Source: an uncultured Erysipelotrichaceae bacterium (lineage in GTDB: Bacteria; Bacillota_I; Bacilli_A; Erysipelotrichales; Erysipelotrichaceae). From it: a DNA stretch of 51,182 nt. The notes under the pieces were generated by a model that was not told where the DNA came from, did no database searches, and worked only from the letters and a program-made list of their open reading frames with translations. The DNA is taken from contig CADBEA010000014.1 in the NCBI GenBank assembly GCA_902793635.1, positions 1 through 51,182 of the forward strand, in the 5' to 3' direction. Of the stretch, positions 1-8,633 are shown piece after piece (position 1 is the stretch's first letter; each line of letters opens with the position of its first letter). The translations under genes and the position numbers were made by a program.

Positions 1-92
1 GGACACCCTTGAGTTTGGCTAAGCCTTAGGGGTTACCACCCTTGGTTGGAGGTACGTTTCAACCTCCGAGATATGTGCCATGCCCGGCACAC
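1..92 (-). mobile_element. Group IIC intron, 5' end (partial)
   Basis: Read on the minus strand from 92 downwards, the sequence begins GTGTGCCGGGCATGGCAC and later contains TTAGCCAAACTCAAGGGTG. This matches from memory the start of domain I of group IIC self-splicing introns such as that of Oceanobacillus iheyensis (GUGYG 5' boundary, then the conserved GCCxxACxCAAGGGUGUCC block). The intron runs out of the window on the left, so its reverse transcriptase/maturase is not visible. It lies immediately downstream of an intrinsic terminator hairpin and its T-run, which is the insertion preference known for class C introns. The exact boundary is set by the GUGYG consensus. Confidence 0.85.
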
Positions 93-93
93 C

Positions 94-124
94 AAAAAAG
101 ACAGACCGGTATGATTCCGGTCTG
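94..124 (-). terminator. Intrinsic terminator, also the group IIC intron target
   Basis: On the minus strand an 8-bp stem (CAGACCGG / CCGGTCTG, 102-109 with 117-124) is followed by TCTTTTTT. It ends the helical-repeat gene at 174-671. The intron 5' end at 92 begins one base after the T-run. Confidence 0.85.
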
Positions 125-173
125 CCTTCTTTACAGCAATTCAATAATTGAGATATGCCGTATTGAGAAAGAT

Positions 174-671
174 TTATTCGCCGCTTTCTTCGCTCTCAGC
201 TTCCGGTTCCGTGCATTCACATGCCGGTTCTTCAGCTGTTGTCTCCTGCGGAGCTTCTTCTTTCTTGAATGTATCTTCAATGCCTTCCTTGACGGAATTG
301 AACAGTTCAGCCGCTTTTTCCTTGTTTTCTTCGGTCACGACACTGTTGTACAGCTTCTCACCTTCTTCTTTTACAGCATTGTAGTAAGCGCTGACCTTTT
401 CCCTGTCCTCTTCACTGACATTTTCAGTGTAGATCTTCTCACCTTCCTCTTTGACGGAATTGAAGATCTTTCCTGTCTCTTCCTTGACTGTGTTGAAGAA
501 GTTTCCGACTTTCTCCTTGTTTTCTTCCGTCGCAACCTTTTTGTAGAGTTTTTCGCTCTCTTCCTTGACGGAATTGAAGAAGTTTTCGACTTTTTCCTTA
601 TTCTCTTCGGTTGCTACTTTTTTGTAGAGCTTTTCGCCCTCTTCCTTGATCTTGTCAAAAAATTCGCTCAT
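174..671 (-). CDS. Acidic helical-repeat protein of unknown function
   Basis: This encodes a 165-residue protein made of about four copies of a 27-residue repeat with the core VKEExEKLYxxVxTEENKEK, followed by an acidic, Cys-containing tail rich in Glu, Pro and Thr. The repeats are strongly charged and should form long amphipathic helices or coiled coils. There is no signal peptide or membrane segment, so it is probably cytoplasmic. The repeats are visible in the DNA as 81-bp direct repeats. A strong AGGAGG ribosome site lies just upstream of the ATG at 671. I do not recognise a family; the style resembles YtxH or apolipoprotein-like stress proteins, but no function can be assigned. A terminator and then a group IIC intron follow it. 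Confidence 0.8.
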   Translation of the reverse strand: MSEFFDKIKEEGEKLYKKVATEENKEKVENFFNSVKEESEKLYKKVATEENKEKVGNFFNTVKEETGKIFNSVKEEGEKIYTENVSEEDREKVSAYYNAVKEEGEKLYNSVVTEENKEKAAELFNSVKEGIEDTFKKEEAPQETTAEEPACECTEPEAESEESGE

Positions 672-717
672 TATGATATCCTCCTGTAATGATATAATTC
701 CGGTTTCTTTTTGGAAA

Positions 718-745
718 AGAGATCATGCGCGATGGCATGATCTCT
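718..745 (-). terminator. Intrinsic terminator
   Basis: An 11-bp stem (AGAGATCATGC / GCATGATCTCT) with a six-base loop is followed on the minus strand by TTTT. It lies just downstream of the zinc-ribbon gene at 756-1388. Confidence 0.75.
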
Positions 746-755
746 TATTGCTTTG

Positions 756-1388
756 TTACTGTTCGAGATGATGTCCGCATTTCGGGCAGAAGACTTCGTC
801 ACCTTTCAGCGGAGCACCGCATACCGGGCAGCTCTTCTCTTTGTTTGCTTCTTCCAGATTGGTACCGCAGCTTGTGCAGAAGACAGCACCGTGTCTTACT
901 CTGGCACCGCATACCGGACAGACTTCCTCATCCGCCGGCTCTTCTTCATGATATCTTTCCGGCTGCGGAACAACCCCGTCCGGATACAGATAGTTCTCGA
1001 TGAAGCTGAAGATTTCCTGCGGCAGCATGATCTGACGGATCGCGCCGATACCGGTCGTCAGCAGCAGCGGTTGCAGGAAGATAGCGCCTACCGCGGCAAT
1101 GCCGAGTTTCTCCATCCACTTTTCAAAGCTGATGCTGACAGTCAGAATGTTGTCCGCCTGACTCAGGCGTACGGATACAGCCGCGTCCATGCCCAGATAC
1201 TTGGTCCATTCAGCGGAAGCGTCGCCTTTGCACTGAATCAGGTAACCGTTGCGGTTTCTGACCGTCTGGGTGATCATGTTCTTTTCCAGATCCAGATACT
1301 CAGCCAGAGCATAGGCTACTGCCTGGGTGGAAACGTCTTTATCCAGAGGATATGTACGTACTGTTTCGTTATCAAATTCAAAAGCCAT
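756..1388 (-). CDS. Double zinc-ribbon protein with a hydrophobic segment
   Basis: The protein has 210 residues. An N-terminal domain of about 90 residues of unknown family is followed by a hydrophobic stretch (around 95-120, GIAAVGAIFLQPLLL) that may be membrane-associated. Two C-terminal zinc ribbons follow: CPVCGA...CTSCG and CPVCGA...CPKCG. Proteins of this shape are common in Firmicutes and usually uncharacterised; the ribbons probably bind zinc structurally. The start is fixed by a GGAGGTA ribosome site (1395-1401) and a good promoter about 30 bases upstream. A second zinc-ribbon gene of similar size lies at 42164-42655. The function is unknown. Confidence 0.85.
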   Translation of the reverse strand: MAFEFDNETVRTYPLDKDVSTQAVAYALAEYLDLEKNMITQTVRNRNGYLIQCKGDASAEWTKYLGMDAAVSVRLSQADNILTVSISFEKWMEKLGIAAVGAIFLQPLLLTTGIGAIRQIMLPQEIFSFIENYLYPDGVVPQPERYHEEEPADEEVCPVCGARVRHGAVFCTSCGTNLEEANKEKSCPVCGAPLKGDEVFCPKCGHHLEQ

Positions 1389-1414
1389 AGTATTCTACCT
1401 CCGTGGTCAAATCC

Positions 1415-1442
1415 ATTCTATCACTTTTTGACCAGCGGTCAA
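1415..1442 (-). promoter_or_regulatory. Sigma-A-like promoter overlapped by an inverted repeat
   Basis: On the minus strand a -35 TTGACC (1437-1442) and a -10 TAGAAT (1415-1420) are separated by 16 bases and point into the zinc-ribbon gene at 756-1388. The -35 lies in the inverted repeat TTGACC-GCT-GGTCAA, which could be an operator. A further TTGACC occurs downstream near 1404-1409. Confidence 0.55.
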
Positions 1443-1457
1443 TACCTGTCTGCAGAT

Positions 1458-1718
1458 TCAGAATTTCTGCCAGAACGGTCCGTAGACAACAAAGCGCATG
1501 CCGCAGACCTTGCATTTATAAGCACGTAATGTTTTATCCGGTACCAGTGCTTCGATTGCGTAACCGTCGAGATTGACCGTTCCTTCGTCAATGAGCTCCA
1601 GTTCCTCTTCCCCGGCGCCGCAGCGGATGCATAACAGTCGGCCGGCCGGCAATTCACCATCCGGGAATCCGCCTGCTATTCCAGCCAGTTCTTTCGCTTC
1701 CAGTTCTTTCTTTTCCAT
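1458..1718 (-). CDS. Small zinc-ribbon protein with a double-glycine leader
   Basis: This 86-residue protein begins MEKKELEAKELAGIAGG, which fits the double-glycine leader pattern of bacteriocins and related exported peptides (ELxxIxGG, cleavage predicted after residue 17). The remainder carries CIRC and CKVC pairs that together form a likely Cys4 zinc ribbon. The ribosome site AAAGAGG precedes the ATG at 1718 at good spacing. No ABC exporter with a C39 peptidase is seen nearby. Three more small genes in this window have the same kind of leader (9731-10030, 15671-15952, 38468-38680). The leader could also be a fortuitous match and the protein a cytoplasmic zinc protein; the function is unknown. 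Confidence 0.7.
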   Translation of the reverse strand: MEKKELEAKELAGIAGGFPDGELPAGRLLCIRCGAGEEELELIDEGTVNLDGYAIEALVPDKTLRAYKCKVCGMRFVVYGPFWQKF

Positions 1719-1780
1719 GCTGTTTACCTCTTTGAGAGCATTACATCATAGCACTTCTTCGTGAGGACACTAGTGTATTT

Positions 1781-3274
<1,494 letters not shown>

Positions 3275-3435
3275 TTAATCGTAAAACTTGCAAGCTTCCA
3301 AGAGAAAGACTGCACAGTTGGAAAATGAAAGCAGTTTTCAGAAAGTAATGCAAAAAAGACCACTTTTCTTTCATGAAGCTGGCGTTTTGTACGCTTTTTC
3401 GGGAGTATTTCATATTATTTGGAAATGCAATCGTT

Positions 3436-3441
3436 TATAAT
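3436..3441 (+). promoter_or_regulatory. Possible -10 element upstream of the phnD-like gene
   Basis: A perfect TATAAT lies 29 bases before the start of the substrate-binding-protein gene. No convincing -35 is seen at the right distance, so this is tentative. Confidence 0.35.
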
Positions 3442-3469
3442 TTGCATGTTCATAAACAGGAGGAAAGAA

Positions 3470-4537
3470 ATGAACGTAAAGAAAATCAGTACAGGTATCC
3501 TGGCCGCCGCACTTCTGGCAGGCTGCGCCGGCTCTTCAGGAGCACAGACAACTGAAGTATCCAAGGAATTTGACACACTGCGTTTCCAGTTTGTTCCGTC
3601 CAGAGACCCGGGCGAAATCATCGCCGGCACATCTGAACTCGGACAGCTCGTTATTGATGAAATGGCAAGCCGCGGCTACACGATCGGTAAAGTAGACATT
3701 ACTGTTTCCGATTCCTATGAAGCTGCCGGTGAATCTCTGGCTGCCGGTTCCATCGATGTCGCATGGCTGCCGGGCGGCACATACGCTCTGTATTCCGATG
3801 AAACCGATGTCATTCTGACAGCAACACGTAACGGTCTCTCCAACGACTCCGAAAATCCGGCTGACTGGAACGGCCAGGCTAACGCCACTCAGAAGAATGG
3901 TCCGCAGGTAACATATTACCGTTCTCTGATCTATGCTACACCTACTCCGTATGGCAAGGAACTCGCTGCCAAGGTCAATGCCGGTGAAGAACTGACATGG
4001 GATGACCTCAACAAGGCCAAGTGGGCTGTCATGAACGTTTCCAGCTCTGCCGGTTACATCTATCCGACAATGTGGCTGAACGAAAAGTACGGCAAGAAGA
4101 TCACAGATCTGGCCAACGTCACAACACTCGACGGTTACATGGCTGCTTTCCAGCAGGCTGCTGCTGAACAGATCGACGTTATCGTATGCTATGCTGACGG
4201 ACGTAACGACTACGAAGGTTCCTGGAATCTGCCGGCTGACCAGCAGGATTCCACAGGCCATCAGGGTCTCGGCCGTGTCAACGGCGGTTCCATCTGGGAT
4301 GAACTGAATGTTATCGGCGTCACAGAAGGTATCTACAACGACACAGTCGCTGTTACAAAAGCCAACCCGAACATCTACAATGATGAATTCATCACTGCAC
4401 TGCAGGATTCTCTGATTGCCATTGCCAACACAGACAAGGGTAAGGAAATCTTCGCCATCTACTCCCACACCGGCTATGCCAAGGCTACCGATGCGGACTA
4501 TGACGGCGCACGTGCGGCTCTTGATGCAGTCAAGTAA
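3470..4537 (+). CDS. phnD: PhnD-type substrate-binding lipoprotein of an ABC importer
   Basis: This 355-residue protein has a lipoprotein signal peptide ending in LLAGC (lipid-modified Cys19) and a PhnD-like periplasmic-binding fold, recognisable from the segment on the Ser-rich ligand site (NVSSSAGYIYPT) and the order of its neighbours. It should capture a phosphonate or other phosphorus oxyanion or ester outside the cell and hand it to the PhnE permeases downstream. The ATG at 3470 follows AGGAGGAAAGAA; an upstream in-frame start would lack the lipobox context. A terminator hairpin separates it from phnC, which probably makes the binding protein more abundant than the rest. The exact ligand cannot be read from the sequence. 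Confidence 0.88.
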   Translation: MNVKKISTGILAAALLAGCAGSSGAQTTEVSKEFDTLRFQFVPSRDPGEIIAGTSELGQLVIDEMASRGYTIGKVDITVSDSYEAAGESLAAGSIDVAWLPGGTYALYSDETDVILTATRNGLSNDSENPADWNGQANATQKNGPQVTYYRSLIYATPTPYGKELAAKVNAGEELTWDDLNKAKWAVMNVSSSAGYIYPTMWLNEKYGKKITDLANVTTLDGYMAAFQQAAAEQIDVIVCYADGRNDYEGSWNLPADQQDSTGHQGLGRVNGGSIWDELNVIGVTEGIYNDTVAVTKANPNIYNDEFITALQDSLIAIANTDKGKEIFAIYSHTGYAKATDADYDGARAALDAVK

Positions 4538-4560
4538 TCTCTCAAACGAGTGATGCACAC

Positions 4561-4599
4561 ACAGAGCAGCTTCTCAAAACGAAAGCTGCTCTGTTTTTT
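4561..4599 (+). terminator. Intrinsic terminator between the phnD and phnC genes
   Basis: A 12-bp stem (ACAGAGCAGCTT / AAGCTGCTCTGT) is followed by TTTTTT. It lies inside the transporter locus, so partial read-through or a second promoter is needed for the downstream genes. Confidence 0.85.
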
Positions 4600-4658
4600 C
4601 TTGAAAATATCACCTGCTTTTCCGTTACAATAAAACAAGATAAAGGGGAACCAAGAAT

Positions 4659-5441
4659 ATGATTGAATTCAAAGATGTATCAAAGACGTATCCCAATGGT
4701 ACAAAAGGTCTGCAGCATGTCAATCTGCAGATCGAACAGGGTGAATTCGTGGCCATCATCGGTCTTTCCGGTGCCGGCAAATCCACTCTGATCCGTACGA
4801 TCAACCGCATGATCGACATTACCGGCGGTCAGCTGACGGTCGACGGCACGGATGTTATGACCCTGAAAGGAAATTCGCTGCGGAAATTCCGCCGCAAGAT
4901 CGGTATGATCTTCCAGAGTTTCAATCTGGTTTCCAGATCAACTGTCATTAAAAACGTTCTTTCCAGCAACGTCCCGGATATGCCGTGGTACAAGGTGTTC
5001 CTCGGTATCTATTCCAAAGAACAGAAGATCAAGGCTCTGGAAGCACTCGACAAGGTCAACATTCTCGACAAGGCATACCACCGCTGCGACGAGCTTTCCG
5101 GCGGTCAGATGCAGCGTGTCGCCCTGGCCCGTACCCTGGCCCAGAACCCGTCCATTATCCTCGCCGACGAACCGGTCGCTTCCCTGGACCCGATCATGGC
5201 TGACGTCGTCATGAGTGACTTCGCCAAGATCAACAAGGAAATGAACATCACCATCCTGCTGAATATCCACCACGTCGACCTGGCACTGAAATACGCCAGC
5301 CGCGTCATCGGTGTCAGAGCCGGTCAGATCGTTTACGACGGTCCGGCTGATCAGGTTACCCAGGATGTTCTCGACCAGGTATACAACGGCAAGGCTGTTC
5401 CGAAGTCCACAGATATCATGACCGAGGCAGAGGTGGCTTAA
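4659..5441 (+). CDS. phnC: Phosphonate-type ABC transporter ATPase
   Basis: The 260-residue ATPase carries Walker A GLSGAGKST (35-43), the Q-loop Gln86 in IFQSFNL, the signature LSGGQMQRVALART (146-159) and Walker B IILADEP (166-172). The sequence around the start (MIEFKDVSKTYPNGTKGL) is typical of PhnC. It powers import through the two PhnE permeases encoded directly after it. An AAAGGGG ribosome site precedes the ATG. The stop codon abuts the ATG of the first permease, showing translational coupling. Confidence 0.93.
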   Translation: MIEFKDVSKTYPNGTKGLQHVNLQIEQGEFVAIIGLSGAGKSTLIRTINRMIDITGGQLTVDGTDVMTLKGNSLRKFRRKIGMIFQSFNLVSRSTVIKNVLSSNVPDMPWYKVFLGIYSKEQKIKALEALDKVNILDKAYHRCDELSGGQMQRVALARTLAQNPSIILADEPVASLDPIMADVVMSDFAKINKEMNITILLNIHHVDLALKYASRVIGVRAGQIVYDGPADQVTQDVLDQVYNGKAVPKSTDIMTEAEVA

Positions 5442-6287
5442 ATGAGCACGGCCAAAATCAAGAAACCCCCGCTTTTCGACCGGCTGTTCAAACCGGAACA
5501 CATCGTCCTCGAAAACGGGCACAGCGTGGACAGACCGCGCAGCCGGATGCCGCTGATCCTCGGATCGCTGCTGGTCGTCATTATCATCTCGCTGCGGATG
5601 ACCGGATTTGATTTCTCCGTCATCATCAACCGCGCGCGTGAACTGACGGTCATTCTCGGACAGATCTTTCAGCCGAATTTCAGTTATTTCCCGAATATTG
5701 TCAGACCTCTGATCGAAACCATCAAGATGTCGATCCTCGGTACTGTCATCGGCTGTCTGATTGGTCTGCCGCTGGCCATTCTGGCATCCAGCAATATCAA
5801 TCACAACAAGCCTTCCCTGCTTGCCATCCGCTTCATCCTTTCCATCATGCGTTCGGTCCCGACCCTGATCTATGCCTCCGTGCTGGCTCTCGTGTTCGGT
5901 CTTGGCACTTTCGCGGGCACCCTGGCGATCACCATCTTCACGGTCGGTATCGTCGCCAAGATGCTGTATGAAAGCATTGAGACGATCGACATGAAACCGT
6001 ATGAAGCGATGATTTCCTTCGGCGCCACGACCCTGCAGGCCTTCTGGACAGCGTGCATGCCGCAGATCCTGCCGACCTATGTCGACGACTGCCTGTACTG
6101 CTTCGAACTGAATGTCCGTGCATCATCCATTCTTGGTTACGTCGGTGCCGGCGGTCTCGGTGTGCTGATCAGAGAGCGCACCGGTCTGCGTGCCTACAAC
6201 GACCTCGGCATGGTTCTTCTGATCCTGTTCCTGGTCGTCCTCGTCATTGACTTTGTGAACGACTATATCCGTTCCAAGATTTCGTAA
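5442..6287 (+). CDS. phnE: PhnE-type ABC transporter permease, first copy
   Basis: The 281-residue permease has about six membrane segments and the cytoplasmic coupling motif EAMISFGATTLQAFW, followed by the GAGGLG segment typical of this transporter class. It starts one base after the stop of the ATPase gene. The N-terminal 45 residues are charged and cytoplasmic before the first membrane span. It is likely to form a heterodimeric channel with the second permease encoded next. Confidence 0.92.
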   Translation: MSTAKIKKPPLFDRLFKPEHIVLENGHSVDRPRSRMPLILGSLLVVIIISLRMTGFDFSVIINRARELTVILGQIFQPNFSYFPNIVRPLIETIKMSILGTVIGCLIGLPLAILASSNINHNKPSLLAIRFILSIMRSVPTLIYASVLALVFGLGTFAGTLAITIFTVGIVAKMLYESIETIDMKPYEAMISFGATTLQAFWTACMPQILPTYVDDCLYCFELNVRASSILGYVGAGGLGVLIRERTGLRAYNDLGMVLLILFLVVLVIDFVNDYIRSKIS

Positions 6288-6297
6288 GGAGGAAGCC

Positions 6298-7107
6298 ATG
6301 ACTGTATTAGAACAACTTCAGGCGGAACCGAAGAATCTCTGGAAACGGATCGTTCTCTTCATCGTTCTGCTGGCCGTCGTTGCCTGGGGCAGCGACTCTG
6401 TATCATATCAGGGTATCGGCGAACAGGGCTCCATCGTCGCTTCCGGTATCCTGCACGGTATCTTCCACCCCAATGCCGAACTGCTGTTCAATCTCACTGA
6501 CGCCGGTGTTCCCTATCTGGTTCTGCAGACAATCGCGATTGCGATCCTCGGTACCATCTTCGGCGCCATTCTGGCGATTCCCGTCAGTTTCCTGGCGTCA
6601 ACGAACATCGTTCCGAAGTGGCTTGCCTATATTTTCCGGGCCCTGATCCTGTTGATCAGAACCATTCCTTCCATGGTATGGGCACTGGTATGGATCCGTG
6701 TCACCGGCCCGGGCGCCTTCTGCGGTGTCGTCACCCAGTCGGTCTGCTCGATCGGTATGATCTCAAAGATGTACATCACCGCGATCGAAGATCTTGACAC
6801 CGGCATTCTTGAATCACTTGACGCCGCCGGCTGCAATACCTTCCAGAAGATCCGTGTCGGTATCATGCCGCAGCTGAGCGCCAGTTTCGTCTCGACAGCG
6901 ATCTATCGTTTCGATATCAACCTGAAGGATGCGACGACCCTCGGTATCGTCGGTGCCGGCGGTATCGGTTCACCGCTCGTTCAGTCCATCACTTACAGCC
7001 GCTGGTCCAATGTCGGTGCCTTCCTCTGGGCGCTGATCCTGCTGGTGCTGATCATCGAATACGTATCCACCCGGATCCGCAGCACTCTGGCAAGAGGCCG
7101 TCAGTAA
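6298..7107 (+). CDS. phnE: PhnE-type ABC transporter permease, second copy
   Basis: This 269-residue permease is homologous to its upstream neighbour, with the coupling motif ESLDAAGCNTFQKIR and the GAGGIGSP segment. Two adjacent phnE genes are common in Firmicutes. The ribosome site AAGGAGG lies just before the ATG at 6298. Its stop codon overlaps the start of the phosphoesterase gene in the sequence TAATG, so these are translated together. Confidence 0.92.
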   Translation: MTVLEQLQAEPKNLWKRIVLFIVLLAVVAWGSDSVSYQGIGEQGSIVASGILHGIFHPNAELLFNLTDAGVPYLVLQTIAIAILGTIFGAILAIPVSFLASTNIVPKWLAYIFRALILLIRTIPSMVWALVWIRVTGPGAFCGVVTQSVCSIGMISKMYITAIEDLDTGILESLDAAGCNTFQKIRVGIMPQLSASFVSTAIYRFDINLKDATTLGIVGAGGIGSPLVQSITYSRWSNVGAFLWALILLVLIIEYVSTRIRSTLARGRQ

Positions 7108-8618
7108 TGGAACGTATCCGTCTCATTGCCACCTCGGACATCCACGGCGTGGTATTCCCATGGAGCTACGCCGACGGACGGAAACGCAATTCCGGCCTGG
7201 CCCGGATCAGAAATCTTGTCCGGGTCATGAAAGACGAAAACACCGTCGTTATAGACAACGGCGATACCCTGCAGGGATCGCCGCTGTCTTTCTACCACTA
7301 CGCAAAACACCCCAATGATATCTCACCCGTCACGAAAGCCATGCATCTGATTGGTTATGACTATGTCAATCTCGGCAATCATGACTTCGACTACGGCGCG
7401 GATGCCCTCTTCTGCCATCTCGATAACTGCAGCGGCACCTGCCTGAGCGCCAATGTCCTCTATGAAGGAAAGGCAATCGGGAAACGCTATGACATACGTC
7501 AGTTCAATGATGTGCGAATCGCCTTTTTCGCAGTTACCACGCACTTCACGCCAAACTGGGAAAGTCCCGAGAACGTCCGCGGCTTCACCTTCCTGGACGC
7601 CTTTGAAACAGCCCGGGATATCGTCGCTGAAATCAAAGAGAAAGAAAACCCGGATTATATCGTCTGCATCTATCACGGTTCCTTCGAATGCGATCTTGCC
7701 AGCGGTCAGCCGCTGATGGAGGATACCGGTGAGAATCAGGGATACCGGATGCTGAAGGAAATCGACGGCATCGACATCATGATCAGCGGTCACCAGCATC
7801 TTTCCCTCAACACGCAGGCATTCGGTGCGACCGTCATCCAGGTCCTCGACAGCGCCCGTCAGGTAGCTGTCATCGACATCGATGAAGGCGGCATTGAAGC
7901 GTGGATCGAACCGGTGCTGGAAGCGCCGGATGACGAACTGATGGAAATGCTGTATGACGAGGAAAACCTCTGTCAGGAATGGCTCGATCAGCCGCTCGGC
8001 ACCTGTGACAACGACATGACGGTAACCGACGAGTTCGAAGGCCGTCTGCACAAGTCACAGGTCATCACCTTCCTCAACAAGGTGCAGTGTGATGTCACCG
8101 GGGCGGATCTCGCCGCCAACGCTCTGTTTCTCGGAGCGGTCGGTTTCGGTCATACCATCACGATGCGTGATCTGGTCAGCACCTATGTCTTCCCGAATAC
8201 ATTATGCGTCAAAAAGATCAACGGCCGCGTCCTCAGGGAATTCCTTGAGAAGTGCGCTGAATTCTGGGATGTCGAAGACGGCAAAATCACTGTTTCGCCA
8301 GCCTACGAAATTCCCGCCCCGCTGTATTTCAACTATGACATGGTGGACGGCGTCGAGTATACGATCAAGGCGTCCAACCCGATCGGTGAGCGCATCGTAT
8401 CACTGACAAGGAACGGTGTTCCTGTCAAAGATGACGACACTTTCACCTTCTGCGTCAACAACTACCGTGCAGCCGGAGGCGGCGGCTTCAATATGATCAA
8501 GGACATCCCCGATATCTATCAGGGACAGACCAATATGGTTGAAATTCTCGCTTCCTACATCATCGAACGTCAGGACGTCACTTTTGAGGAGCAGAACAAC
8601 ATACAGGTAATCATCTAG
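7107..8618 (+). CDS. 5'-nucleotidase / cyclic phosphodiesterase family metallophosphoesterase, cytoplasmic
   Basis: This 503-residue protein has the two-metal phosphoesterase motifs SDIHG (Asp11, His13), GDT (52-54), GNHD (90-93) and SGHQH, followed by a C-terminal 5'-nucleotidase substrate domain with NNYRAAGGGGFNM. The family (UshA/CpdB/YfkN) removes phosphate from nucleotides or related esters and is normally exported. Here there is no signal peptide, so the enzyme should act in the cytoplasm on whatever the PhnDCEE importer brings in. It overlaps the second permease gene by one base. This pairing points to uptake of a phosphate ester or nucleotide-like compound rather than a C-P-bonded phosphonate; that is an inference from context. 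Confidence 0.88.
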   Translation: MERIRLIATSDIHGVVFPWSYADGRKRNSGLARIRNLVRVMKDENTVVIDNGDTLQGSPLSFYHYAKHPNDISPVTKAMHLIGYDYVNLGNHDFDYGADALFCHLDNCSGTCLSANVLYEGKAIGKRYDIRQFNDVRIAFFAVTTHFTPNWESPENVRGFTFLDAFETARDIVAEIKEKENPDYIVCIYHGSFECDLASGQPLMEDTGENQGYRMLKEIDGIDIMISGHQHLSLNTQAFGATVIQVLDSARQVAVIDIDEGGIEAWIEPVLEAPDDELMEMLYDEENLCQEWLDQPLGTCDNDMTVTDEFEGRLHKSQVITFLNKVQCDVTGADLAANALFLGAVGFGHTITMRDLVSTYVFPNTLCVKKINGRVLREFLEKCAEFWDVEDGKITVSPAYEIPAPLYFNYDMVDGVEYTIKASNPIGERIVSLTRNGVPVKDDDTFTFCVNNYRAAGGGGFNMIKDIPDIYQGQTNMVEILASYIIERQDVTFEEQNNIQVII

Positions 8619-8633
8619 GAAAGAAGGATAAAC

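Noticed and set aside
174-671. Direct repeats considered as a CRISPR array
   Set aside because: The repeats are contiguous, coding and vary at third positions; there are no spacers.
3326-3340. TGAAA-GCAGT-TTTCA palindrome between the GH1 gene and the phnD-like gene, resembling a catabolite-responsive element
   Set aside because: It lacks the central CG of the consensus and has the wrong spacing; one weak match is not enough.
3536-4558. Long minus-strand open frame opposite the PhnD-like gene
   Set aside because: It is the antisense of a clear lipoprotein gene, with no ribosome site or recognisable domains.
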